Positions 46,648 to 58,255 of a stretch of 64,000 nucleotides of DNA are shown here, one piece after another. The translations under genes and the position numbers were made by a program. Below the pieces are notes generated by a model, which was given only the letters and a program-made list of their open reading frames with translations, was not told the origin of the DNA and ran no database searches. Position 1 is the stretch's first letter; each line of letters opens with the position of its first letter. Origin of the DNA: Castanea sativa (taxonomy: Eukaryota > Streptophyta > Magnoliopsida > Fagales > Fagaceae); the NCBI RefSeq assembly GCF_040712315.1, contig NC_134013.1:9087001-9151000 (forward strand), given 5' to 3'.

Positions 46648-49066
46648 AGTCGGGGCAAAAATTTCATCTTGTATTTATCGTATTATCTGTTTTAAACTTT
46701 CAATAAATTATCTATATATGGCTCTCATAATTGAAGTTGAGACTTGTGTTTTGATAAACTACAACTACTACGTGTTCCAACTTTTTAAATGGGAGTTAAG
46801 GTCTATCATCTATGATAATTAACAATATTTTAACAGCTTTCATTCTATTATTGATGTTCATAACGAAGTTTGGCATTAGAATACAAGTCAATTAGAACCA
46901 TTGATCCCTTTGAATTGATGCATGGAGGTTGCAGTCGCATGACGTGCATGGTCTCTGAAACCTTTCTCTTCCCTTACAGGTTGTAGTATATGGCTTGAAT
47001 TGGCTTGCTTGACTACCTAAAGCATGAAGAAGTTGCTTAGCTTCATTTTCATGGATCTGTATTCTGCAAATGCATGTTTTTGTTGCAACTTGCAACTATG
47101 TTGTTCAACAAACCACATCCTTACTAGAGATAGACATAGTGGTCCACGTTAAAAGGTAAGCCTCCCTCCTTCGAGGCAAATTAGACCCTTCAAGCATGCC
47201 TTCAATAATTTGTCCTTAGGACAAAGCTGTTACACACAATTTGTTGCACACAAATTTACATACGTGAAAAAACAACTCAAATTGTGACTTAAAGTCATGA
47301 TTTTCAAGTTTAAAATTATAATTTCAAGTCACGAATTCAATTATTTTTATGTGTGTGTGCAATAGAGTGTAATAAATATTGCTCGGCTTTAATATAAAAT
47401 TATTATACATTTTCCTTATTATTCATTTCACTAGGATTGATCTATTTCCTTTATTTTATAGCAATTCTAACCTTAAAATAGACTTTATTAATTGCGTTTG
47501 AAATGAAGAGGATCTTGGTGTCATCTTTACAACTTGTTTAGGTCCTTCGATTGAGATACTCAAATGTTGGAGCATCTCATAAATTAGAACAAATATATGA
47601 CATTTCGAATCCTTATCATCAGAAGCTCACCTTACCAAAAGTTGTCTCAATGGGTTCCTTTCAATTTCTATAAAAAAACCAACCGTATTTCCTTTGTTTT
47701 GTAGTCCTTCGAACTTTTATGCTGTTGGAATAAAATTCACGTGGGAGATAGGTTTGAACGTAAAACTTCTTTAGAATCTTTATCAAGATTAAAAGTAAAC
47801 AAACTGTTTTTAAGAAGAAAAGTAAACAAACTAATTAATTTAGCAAAATGAAGGTTTTGATTTGATTCACAGCAAACCAGCTTCTTAAGGCGCGTGGGAT
47901 CATCTAACAAATGGTGTAATATATATATATATATATATAATAGGAAAGGAGGGAAAGGACAACTCGAGATTGTGGGAGATAAATTGGAGCATAATATACG
48001 TGATAGATTATTCTAAAGTTAATTTAATGTTTCAATATCTTATCAGCAACCAAATTCTCTGTTTCATCGAGTAATTCCTAGGTATTTCTAGAGTATGAAA
48101 AATTATGCTTCTTCTTCTCACAGTCATGGTAAGGTTCACTCATTAAATTTAAGGTATGATCCACCATAAATATGAAAGGAAGGAGCACTATTTCTCCATA
48201 CTCTAAGAATAACTAAGAATTTTTCTTCTTTTTTTTTAGAGTACTAATTTGGAAGGTTTTGTCCTCCAAGCTGGAGAACATTAGATTTGCAACAGAAACC
48301 ATAGATTCTACAGCTAAATTATGCGTAGAATGATGATAGCGTCATTACAAATTTTACGAACCAATATATCAATTCTTAAATACAAAACAAAAATGTAATG
48401 AAGTATATATGACACTCATTTCGTTTAGTATCATGTTAATTTGTAAATAATAAATTAATAGTAGTTATAACAATTTTCTATCTAGAAATCAACAAGAAAA
48501 TTGTAGAAAGTATTCCTTTTCTACGAGTAGTGTTTTTGAACCTAAAAGGTCTAAACTATTTCCCAAAAAAAAAAAAAATTGTGCTTATCAAAAATTGAAA
48601 ATCACCTTCTAATTTTGCTCTTTATCATTTCTTCTCATTTTAATCTGTAACCTTTCTTTGCTTGAAAAAATTTAAACAATTATTGTAATAGAGAAATATT
48701 ATTGATATATTTTTTACAAATATGTAAAGTTTACAAACATTACTATTCTAAAATTTCTTGTGCACATTGTGTACATTTATATATAAAATTGAAATAGAAT
48801 TCTTAAATCTTGACTTTTCTCATTATTTAATTGAAAATGATTTTACAATTAAATAAATTAAGTCTATAAAAGTAATCGATTGAAAATTTTTAAATTTGAA
48901 TTTCATAAAATTAGGATACACATTTTTAAACATAAACTATAATAAATTATTCTAACAACAAAAATGCTACACTTTTATTTTAAAAGAGTCCCTGAATTCC
49001 CCAATATATTATCACGTTGTGAAGAGTCCCTGAATGCTACACATGCTGTGAAGAGAGTTGTATACA
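46648..49066. other. AT-rich intergenic DNA
   Basis: The 46900-47095 block is GC-richer and has a 67-codon minus-strand frame with no recognised family. (TA)n at 47918-47938. No supported gene. Confidence 0.45.
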
Positions 49067-49570
49067 AAGTCTACTAAGTCTAGAGAGGGATATCAACTTT
49101 ATTGCATATATATTATCACGTTTTCATCACAAGGTTTGCTTCTAGCTTTTTGGGTTGGTTTATATAGAATAAGTCTATAATTCATATACAGAGTCCCTTT
49201 CAATTGACCATCTAGGTGAAATGAATACATGGAATTTACTCATGCTCATGCCCTCCAGAGAAAAATCATAAGAATGATATTTCAATAATTAATGAATAAT
49301 AAGATTATATATCACTAAGTCTACTAAGTCTAGAGAGGGATATCAACTTTATTGCACATATATTATCACGTTTTCATCACAAGGTTTGCTTCAAGCCTTT
49401 TGGTTTGGTTTATATAGAATAAGTATATAATTCATATACAGAGTCCCTTTCAATTGACCATCTAGGTGAAATGAATACATGGAATTTACTCATGCTCATG
49501 CCCACGCCCACCAGAGAAAAATCATAAGAATGATATTTCAATAATAAATGAATAATAAGATTATATATCA
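49067..49570 (+). repeat. 250-bp tandem duplication
   Basis: Unit 1 (49067-49316) and unit 2 (49317-about 49570) are nearly identical, both starting AAGTCTACTAAGTCTAGAG. Differences are a few substitutions and an extra CACGCC in unit 2. Confidence 0.93.
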
Positions 49571-50392
49571 CCTCATCGTGATGTCATGATAATAACAATA
49601 CTTGTGGTCGCTGGGCAAAAACGAAAAAAAAAATTCATTCTAGCCTAGGGCAATAGCCTTGATCGGGTGCACCAGCTTCACATGAAATTGCCTGGCCTCA
49701 TTTATTAGGATCCCAACCGTTCTTTTCTTATTCATCCACCCTCTTTCTCCTTATCCTTCTCTTTGTGGTTTGGCACCAAGCAAAACTGAAAACCTTTATT
49801 ACTTTATCTCTCAATGTTACCGACACTATTTTTCTTTCCTCTTTTCACAATTAGTATCAGTATGTTTGAAACTATCATTAATATCATTTTTACTATGCAT
49901 TCATCACAACAAATCACATCAATTGTTGTTAAAAATGACGCATTTGTAAACTTATTAACAAAAAACTAGTCGTTATCCCGTGCTATGCATGGCAACCCAC
50001 CTATTTGTGAGGTAAATTAAAATAATTTTATAAAATCTTAAATTGATTAAGATACTACACCATTACATAATTTACTCTTGTATAACTTCAATTTATGTTA
50101 CAATTTGATAAAAAGTCATTGTTTGAACGTGCAATATCTTACAAAAAATTTGTTAAACAATTTCAGATATTGCAAAAAATAACTTAAAAATTTAGATATT
50201 AGAACTTCTGAAAGACCAAAAAATATTAAAGAATCAAATGATTCACGGCTTAAAAACTATTGAAATAAAACAAAATATATATGACTAAAAAATAGAAAAA
50301 TATAAGAAAAAAATTGAGTTATATTCAAAAGAATCATCCATAGCTATAAGCTTGCACCCTATCATAAAATATTACGTTAGTGAAGTAGAGAG

Positions 50393-50425
<33 letters not shown>

Positions 50426-50824
50426 TCAATATTTGAGTTTGAGTTTAAGTTAAACTTGTTAAGTTTGGACTAAACAAAAATAATTTTATTTAAATATTGT
50501 GTTGACGTAAAAAAATTTGAAAGTTTAAGAGGTTTCGATTATAGATATATATAAATAAAAGCCTTAAGATACACAAATAACCCATTACCAAGAAGGTACA
50601 AAGGAATACCTTTTAAAGGAATTTTCCTTGCTTTGCCTTTTGGGATTCCTTTTGACCCATTTTTTCTAAGGATTTGACTTCCTTTTTTGAATGAGAAGTA
50701 TCTTGTGTATTATTATAATAATAACTTCCCAACAACATGATTATCCAACATGCTAATATTTTTAAATCTAGTTGGCTTTATCTATAGCAAGTTTAATTGA
50801 TGCTCAACTTGTATAGAATCTTTA
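49571..50824. other. AT-rich intergenic DNA
   Basis: Contains an (AAT)n microsatellite at 50392-50423. No supported gene. Confidence 0.5.
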
Positions 50825-51174
50825 GGCTAAAATGTAAAATTAATTCTCTAAGTTTTTTTAGATTTCATTTTAGTTCTTTAACTTTGCGTTTGTTTATTTC
50901 AGTTCTCTAACTTTCAAGTTTATTCAATTAAGGTTTTTCCATTAACTTTTGCTATATGTTGTGATTAATTTTTCTTCAAATTTTTTAAATTAAAAAATAT
51001 TCAATTAATGATTGAAAAATATTTTCCAATTTTTTTTTTTTTAAATTTTAACAAAAGTTAATAGAAATGCCTTAATTGAATAAGTCTAAAACTTAAAAGA
51101 CCGAAATGAATGAAAGCAAAATTAAAAGACTGAAATGAAATATGAAGAAAGTTAGAGAGTCAGTTTTGTTACCC
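50825..51174. mobile_element. Long-TIR fold-back element, MULE-like
   Basis: About 130-bp inverted arms: the left holds TTCTCTAAG, GATTTCATTTTAGT and TATTCAATTAAGG, and the right (51040-51174) holds their complements. The style (CTAACTTT / AAAGTTAG with TTCATTTYAGT) resembles the two MULEs at 0.5-4 kb. No clear TSD and no coding. Confidence 0.55.
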
Positions 51175-51574
51175 ATATTTTTATTACACTCTACCTACCC
51201 AGAATTGCCATAACCTCCACTGCTTTTATCTTTTTTCAGATTATGCTCAATTTGGCCTATGCAATAAATTGGATATGATCATGATGGGCTCTATTGCATG
51301 CAAGTTGCATGTTCATAAAATTTACAAGGTACACTCGGTCATTAACTAGTCTCTTGTGTGCGAATTATTGCCTCTTTGTGAGCTTCCGTGCCTCTATTTG
51401 AGCCACGAACAAGTCCTATCAAGTAGAGCCTCAATATTTAAACATCAATTTACAATTTCAGCTTTTCCTTTTTCATTTTTCATTTTCACTGAGAAGTTGT
51501 CTTGAAAACTTTCTAAGTTCTATACTTCTATCAAATTTCTGACCAAATAATTTGTACATTATTATATTTACTTC

Positions 51575-52324
51575 TGTAAGTGCATAATTGCACCTGGACC
51601 CAAGAACAGTTATGGGCTCAGGCCCAATGAGCCTTAAACAATACGAATTTGTAGAGTGCGGGCTTTAAACCTAGGTTAGAAGTGTATGGGGATTAAATGA
51701 CACACTAAAGATTGCCAGTACTTGAAAATAACAAGGAGTAATGCAAATAGGCCTCCTCGGACGTAAGCCGAGAGTTGTTCTTATATTATATCTCTCTCTT
51801 TGTCTTTTTTCTCTTTTAGATTACAAAAAGTTCCGTCCCGTTTCTGTTCCAGGTCCCTCCTTAAATACTCCTCTTTTTAATACTTTATACACGTGTTGCC
51901 CCAACTCCTCCCTTAGCCTAGATATTTCTTTTCTTAGTGCCTTTGAACAGTAACTAGAAGTTTCCCTTCCACTATTCAAGTGTCACTTCCCCATTAATGC
52001 GGCCAGGGTGGTAGGTGCTTAATGTCTTTAACGCGAGGTAACAGCCTTTACCTTTGACATTTTTCCAACATCGGTGCTTCTAGGACATTCAAGGGTTCAC
52101 CCCCTTTAACCATTGGTCTTAACCGTGTCATTCCCTAACCTTTACCATGAAGTCCTGGGTTCTCTGGTGTCAGTCCGAGGGGAAAAACATCCTCGGGCCT
52201 TGGATCCTACTCCTTGTATGGGCCGACCCGAAGTACTAGCAAGCCCTAAACTCAAGAGCAGGTCGGCCTTCCTTAGCAAGACCAAACGGCCCACATTCCT
52301 ATCAAGATCTTTTTACTCCCCACA
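51575..52324 (-). repeat. 3' LTR of element B
   Basis: 750 bp. Read on the minus strand it starts TGTGGGGAGTAAAAAG and ends GCACTTACA. Confidence 0.93.
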
Positions 52325-52340
52325 ATAGCCCCTCAAAACT
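52325..52340 (-). promoter_or_regulatory. Polypurine tract of element B
   Basis: Minus strand AGTTTTGAGGGGCTAT, directly before the 3' LTR, matching element A. Confidence 0.6.
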
Positions 52341-52831
52341 CTAATTTTCGACATCCGAGGAGAAAAATAGGGTTTTGATCTAACGAGGATCCACTCCTAC
52401 CACTTTATAAGTGATGGCACGTGTGGAAATCGTTTCGCGTCCCAGAAGATGCCACTTGGCCGTTTTATTTTCAAAAACGCGCGCATTTATTACTGTAAGT
52501 TACTTTTTGGTCTCCCATGTTCAACGGTGAGATGGGCATCCAACGATCCTCGTTACTCCACGAAATTTTAGGCGGGACAAACATAATTTCGAGGCCGCCT
52601 TTTCGCACGTCGTGACGCTTCGGGAACCTGCGCCTTCATTTAATTCCTCAGGGGGTAATCCCATCAAGACATCAGCCATCATACCTTACTTTGCAGAAAA
52701 CCGTGGAGATTTGCACACCTTCAACCTTGTAAGTTCTTGCTCCTATTCTTAACCTTTTCTCCTCGATATTTGTCCTCGGCTATCACTACAAACACTCTCC
52801 CTTTTAGAGTTTAGTCTATCGTCCCTCTGTA
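52341..52831 (+). promoter_or_regulatory. Upstream region of the antisense ORF in element B
   Basis: Non-coding on both strands, between the 3' LTR and the ATG at 52832. Any promoter driving the antisense gene would have to lie here or in the LTR; no clear TATA box was seen. Confidence 0.3.
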
Positions 52832-53333
52832 ATGGGAAAATTCAAGTGTCTAGTTGATACCGCCGCTGGGATGGAAGACTTTAGAGCCAAATACCATATT
52901 CCCAGCGACGTAGGGTTAAAATACTGCCCGGCAACAGCCGTGGCCGGTTCTAGGAAAGAGGGAGAGGTTATCATTCCTATGATAGCCTTTATAGAGGGTG
53001 GGATGACCCTACCAATGAAACCTGTAACTACGGAGTACCTCCGCAACCATCGGTTGTGTCCCGATCAATGCCTCCCAAACGTTTTTAGAGTTCTAGGTAG
53101 TGTAGATGCTCTGAACGAGCAGATGGGTTTAAACCTCACATGGCACGATGTCGTGTTCCTATATGAGTCCCATAAACTTTCTAAGGTAGGTTATTATATT
53201 AAATCTCTGTCTGACCACCGTTAGACTAATCTCCCTGTCGCGGAATCAAACAAAGGCATGAAGGACGACTACTTGATCGTGTCCGGGAACTGGCACGACG
53301 GCTTCCACTGCCCAGTTGAGTGGGGGGATCCAG

Positions 53334-53474
53334 GTGCGACGCCGTAGGATTAATCTCCCCACAACTCAACTTCTCTTAACACACACACAGAAATGCGTAT
53401 TCGTACTTGCTTAAATTTGTTAAACTTCTATGTAAATCTGACCAGGTTTGTTTGTTTTGATGTCTTTTTTGCAG
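53334..53474 (+). other. Intron 1 of the antisense ORF, element B
   Basis: 141 bp, GT...AG, T-rich before the acceptor. Same position and near-same length as 29245-29108 in A. Confidence 0.75.
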
Positions 53475-54477
53475 ATAAGCAACACGTGCGTCCTCGTCTG
53501 AGTCACTGTAACATCGCAGATCTAAACCGGGTACTTCGCTCCGAGGTGTTCGTTAGTGAAGACCTACAACTCCGGGCTGCTCACCTTATTCTAGGGTACA
53601 CCCCCCTTTCCAAAGACTTCCAGGAGATAGAGGATGCCATAATTGCGGGCGACCGAAGACGAAAGAGGATAAACGTAGCTCGGCCCCACTTTTTGGACGA
53701 CCGTGACCTCCCGGACGCTCCTAACACCATTTTGTACAACCGGCCGATAGCAGCAGTCCCCCTCGCCGTGCACTCACAAGCAACTGTCGTTCCAGAAGAG
53801 CAGGTGTCTTCTTCACATACACTTGACGACGAAATAGACCAATTCCATCTCGAAGACACCGAGAGACCTCACGGGAACCAGTTTGTGGTACTTTCCGACG
53901 AGGAGGAAGAAGCCACCGAGGCCTCTGGAATTGCAGGGTTTGTGGTTGCCCTTCCCGAGGACGAACTTGAAGAAGACATGGGAAGAATGGAGGGTCTCCT
54001 CACCAATAGGGCTGCTAAGGTTGCAGAGAAAAAGAGGGGACGTCTCAAGTTCCCCCATCCTTACCACCTCCTCCTCCTCCAGCTGAGCCAAAGCCTTAGT
54101 CCGAGGATCCCAAGAAGAAGAGAAAGGGGGATATTGAGGGGACGACTAATAAAGACCCCAAGAAACCACGCCAACAACTCCCACCGGCCCAGCAGCAGAA
54201 GCTGGACAAGGGCAAGGGTAGAGCCCGCTCGGTTGAATTCGGGGAAATCAGGGACGAGGCTGAAGTGCGCCGAGCACCGACCACCTGGTCCCTAGATCTA
54301 AGGCTGGACGGCGCTCCCATCTCCTGCCAGTCCAGTATAAGGGCGGTTCAACAAGGCCATGCCCACCACCTGGCCGAGGTCCTGGAACGCCCTCTCCTGC
54401 TGCCCAAGGACATGGAGACCTTGGAAAAAATGGGCCAGCCACAACTATTCCTCTCCCTAAAAAGAAACTTAGCGCTG

Positions 54478-54555
54478 GTAAGTGTTTCTCCTTTTAACCA
54501 TATTTATAAGTAAGTTTGTTTTTGTTATTCCTAACTCCATCATACTTTGTTACAG
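54478..54555 (+). other. Intron 2 of the antisense ORF, element B
   Basis: 78 bp, GTAAGT...TTACAG. Matches the 81-bp intron 28113-28033 in A. Confidence 0.75.
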
Positions 54556-55361
54556 GCTATTCAGGAGGTCTTTGTAGCTGAAAAGTTTATTGAAGACACT
54601 CGAAAAATAGCCAGAGCTTGGTCAAATCAGGGTGAGACCGAGAAGTCCTTGGGTACAGCCCGCTTGCCGAGAACGAGAACCGACCTCGAGGTAGTAGACT
54701 GAGGAGAGAGAAAATGGGGTCGAGTCAAACTTGAAGACTATGAAGACCCAGAGATAGGACAATGCAAGCTCCTTCGTGAAAGAGATGAAGAGCTCTCCCA
54801 AGCTCAAAGGGAGTGCTCCGGATCCGAAGAAGCAACTGGCGCCGATGAAGGAAGAAGCCAGCTCCTTCCAACTCTCTCTTCAAGCTGCCAAGCAGTGCAA
54901 GTTTCGATGAAGGGGTAGCAACCACCGAGGAGCAAAATGACAGAGGAGTTCGCGGCTTTATGCCGCGAATACTCGTCAAAAAGTATGGGGGAAGCTTTAA
55001 ACGTAGCAGGAGTTCCCCAATCTTCCCGGATTTGAGGAAGTCCGAGAACGTTTGGCTTCCCCTAGAAATACGGAGATTGAAGAGGCTCCTTGGCCTACTC
55101 CTACCCCAAGACAACTCTTCCTGCTCTACCTCCCATGGTCCCAGATACCAAATTCCTGATCCTACAGAACCTTCTGGTTCCAATAAAGAGAAGGAAGGAG
55201 GAATGGATGCAGAGAAGGACTTGAGCCAGACAGTGGAACCCAACGTCCTTCCAACAAAGACAGCGGATAAAGGAAAGCAGGTTATGACTCCTTTTGAGCT
55301 GGAGTTGAGAAAGACCGAGGGCACTAGTACCTCTCAGCAAGATCCTCCTCCAACAGCTTAG

Positions 55362-55890
55362 GACTTAGCTTAGGGCTTCTCTTTTTCCATTTTTTGAATT
55401 ATATATGTAATGCATACTCAACTGATTAATGAAGAACGATTTCATTTACCTTTCACTTGGATTGTATCTGTTTTTACTTTATTCTTTTTGTACTTATTAC
55501 AAAAGTTTCCCATTAAGTCATATCAAAAGTTTCTCAGAGTATAAAAATCTAACTCCAAGAATTGCACAATCATAACTTCCACACAATCATGCGAATATTA
55601 TTAAAGATTTAATACAAGGTAACATGGTTAATACATTTAAACAAGGCCTCAATTAAAAAGAAGAAAGGACCTCATATAATGATTAAACCTTTGTAATGCA
55701 TATCACAGTATCTAGTAAGATGTAAGATCCGAGGACCATTCCTTACACAAATTTACTCAACACTTAAGATATAAAACTTAATATCCGAGTTAATAAACAG
55801 TAGCGTATTAACATCCAGACACAATCAGAAGTTAACTTTAATCAAAGTCGTAGTCCGAAGACAAATCTCAAGCAATCTTTCGTTTAATTC
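55362..55890. other. 3' flank of antisense ORF, element B
   Basis: AT-rich. Includes ATTAATGAAGAACG-type sequence and diverged copies of the repeat motif (GATCCGAGGACC near 55727). Confidence 0.45.
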
Positions 55891-57130
55891 TTAAAAATTG
55901 TAACTGTAAATGTTAATTTTCCCAAAGTAGGAGGTCCGAGGACCCGCCATAACTGAAGGTTCGTTTAACAAATGATAAGACATCAATTTCCACAAGGTTT
56001 GTGGTCCGAGGACTGCACTTAACCAAGTTTCTGCGTTTGATTCTTTAGAACAGGGAACTTCAAATGTTAATTTTCCCAAATAAGGAGGTCCGAGGACCCG
56101 CAATAACTAAGGTTCCGTTTAACAAATGATAAGACATCAATTTCCACAAGGTTCGCTGGTCCGAGGACTGCACTTAACCAAGTTTCTGTTTGATTCTTTA
56201 AGACAGGAACTTCAAATGTTAATTTTCCCAAAGTAGGAGGTCCGAGGACCCGGCATAACTAAGGTTCTGTTTTAACAAATGATAAGACATCAATTTCCAC
56301 AAGGTTTGTGGTCCGAGGACTGACACTTAACCAAGTTTCGTTTGATTCTTTAGAACAGGAACTTCAAATGTTAATTTTCCCAAAGTAGGAGGTCCGAGGA
56401 CCCGACATAACTAAGGTTTCCGTTTAACAAATGATAAGACATCAATTTCCACAAGGTTTGTGGTCCGAGGACTTCGCACTTAACCAAGTTTCGTTTGATT
56501 CTTTAGAACAGGAACTTCAAATGTTAATTTTCCCAAAGTAGGAGGTCCAGGACCCGCATAATGAAGGTTCCGTTTAACAAATGATAAGACATCAATTTCC
56601 ACAAGGTTTGTGGTCCGAGGACTGCACTTAACCAAGTTTCGTTTGATTCTTTAGAACAGGAACTTCAAATGTTAATTTTCCCAAAGTAGGAGGTCCGAGG
56701 ACCCGCATAACTAAGGTTCTCGTTTAACAAATGATAAGACATCAATTTCCACAAGGTTTGTGGTCCGAGGACTTGCACTTAACCAAGTTTCGTTTGATTC
56801 TTTAAGAACAAGGAACTTCAAATGTTAATTTTCCCAAAGTAGGAGATCCGAGGATCCGGCATAACTAAGGTTCTGTTTAACAAATGATAAGACATCAATT
56901 TCCACAAGGTTTGTGGTCCGAGGACTGCACTTAACCAAGTTTCTGTTTGATTCTTTAGAACAGTAACTTCAAATGTTAATTTTTCCAAAGTAGGAGGTCC
57001 GAGGACCCGGCATAACTAAGGTTCTGTTTAACAAATGATAAGACATCAATTTCCACAAGGTTTGTGGTCCGAGGACTGCACTTAACCAAGTTTCTGTTTG
57101 ATTCTTTAGAACAGTAACTTCAAATGTCAG
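55891..57130 (-). repeat. Tandem array of ~150-bp dimeric units in element B
   Basis: About eight head-to-tail copies. On the minus strand each unit holds two half-units, one with CTCGGACCTCCTACTTTGGG and one with CTCGGACCACAAACCTTG, each preceded by a TTAAACGGAACCTTAGTTATG-like or TCAAACGAAACTTGGTTAAG phrase. Both half-units align with the 81-bp monomer of element A. It lies between integrase and the antisense ORF, as in A. Confidence 0.9.
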
Positions 57131-57175
57131 AACTAGCCATAACTTTGAAGCATTAATTGACAAAAGCTCATTTGA

Positions 57176-58255
57176 TTAATAATAATACCTTCTAAGATTA
57201 TTTACATTCCATGGACGTGGTACAATTCGTTCGTCTAGGTCAGCTAGCCTATACAACCCTATGCCTGCTATTGAAACAATGCGATAGGGGCCTTCCCAGT
57301 TAGGTCCTAGCTTACCCCATGCTGGGTTCTTAGAAGTGCCTACAACTTTCCTTAATACAAGATCACCAGGCGCAAGTGGCCTTAGCTTCACGTGGGCATC
57401 ATATCCTCGTTTTAGCTTCTGCTGATAATAAGCCACTTGGACCATAGCTGTCTCACGCCGTTCCTCAAGTAAATCAAGATCTTTCTCTAGAAGTCCCTGG
57501 TTATTCTCTGGGCTAAAAGAACTTGTCTTTAAAGTAGGAAAACCAGATTCTAGCGGTATCACCGCCTCGGCACCATACGTCATAGAGAATGGCGTTTCTC
57601 CAGTGGACCTGCGCGGTGTGGTCCGATATGTCCACAGGACATGAGGGAGCTCTTCTACCCATCTGCCTTTCGCATCATCCAACCTCTCTCCCCTTGAGCC
57701 CGTTAACTATGACCTTGTCAACGGCCTCGGCTTGTCCATTTCCCGAGGATAAACAGGGGTGGAATATCTGTTTATGATACCCATGTCACCACAATACTTC
57801 CTAAAAGCCTTACTATCGAACTGGACACCATTGTCAGAGATGAGTGTATGTGGTACACCAAATCTAGTAACGATACTTTTCCATATAAATTTCTTTGAAT
57901 CGACATCTCGGATATTGGCTAAGGGCTCGGCTTCAACCCATTTAGTGAAGTAGTCTGTTCCCACCAGCAGCCATCTTTTGTTGCCAGCAGCCTTCCCAAA
58001 ATGGCCCTACAATGTCCAAGCCCCACTGTGCGAAAGGCCAGGGCTCTGGAGAGAGGGTTAAGAACCCTCCGAGGCCGGTGGGATATTAGAGGCGAACCTC
58101 TGACATTGATCACATTTTCTGGCATAGTCCTGAGCCTCCCTCTGCATATTAGGCCACCAATAACCCTGAGTCAGGGCTCTATGGGCTAAAGACCTTCCCC
58201 CAGTGTGACTCCCACAAATTCCCTCATGCAATTCCTCCAGGATGACTCCGTTGAT
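57176..58255 (-). pseudogene. Integrase of element B
   Basis: The catalytic core shows VGTDYFTKWVEAEPLANIRD and HTLISDNGVQFDSKAFRK; the stretch holding the catalytic Glu (expected after NRYSTPVYP) is frameshifted. The C-terminal frame 57682-57176 is open for 168 codons with ELPHVLWTYRTTPRRSTGET, YGAEAVIPLE, a GPY-like NWEGPYRIVS and the end VNNLRRYYY. The N-terminal HHCC part (about 58250-58090) and the segment holding the first Asp are broken across frames. Integrase would insert the cDNA; this copy is inactive. Confidence 0.85.

Larger units (their letters stand above)
52832..55361 (+). pseudogene. Antisense spliced ORF of element B
   Basis: Starts MGKFKCLVDTAAGMEDFRA. Exon 1 (52832-53333) contains RKEGEVIIPMIAFIEGGMTL and CLPNVFRVLGSVDALNEQMG, with a stop at 53222. 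Intron 1 is 53334-53474 (CCAG|GTGCG...TTTGCAG|ATAAG), phase 1, joining to DKQHVRPRLSHCN. Exon 2 (53475-54477) has an acidic linker, a proline run, a KKKRKGD basic patch, one frame change near 54050 and LFLSLKRNLAL. Intron 2 is 54478-54555 (CTG|GTAAGTG...TTACAG|GC). Exon 3 starts AIQEVFVAEKF and runs to 55361, with frame breaks and a Lys/Glu/Thr-rich end. Function unknown; the layout matches element A throughout. Confidence 0.75.

Noticed and set aside
46892..47095. 67-codon minus-strand frame with several cysteines
   Set aside because: No signal peptide, no recognised cysteine pattern, no promoter; coding not supported.
54725..55324. 199-codon minus-strand frame in element B
   Set aside because: It lies opposite exon 3 of the antisense ORF, whose homologue in A supports the plus-strand reading; the minus frame has no counterpart in A.
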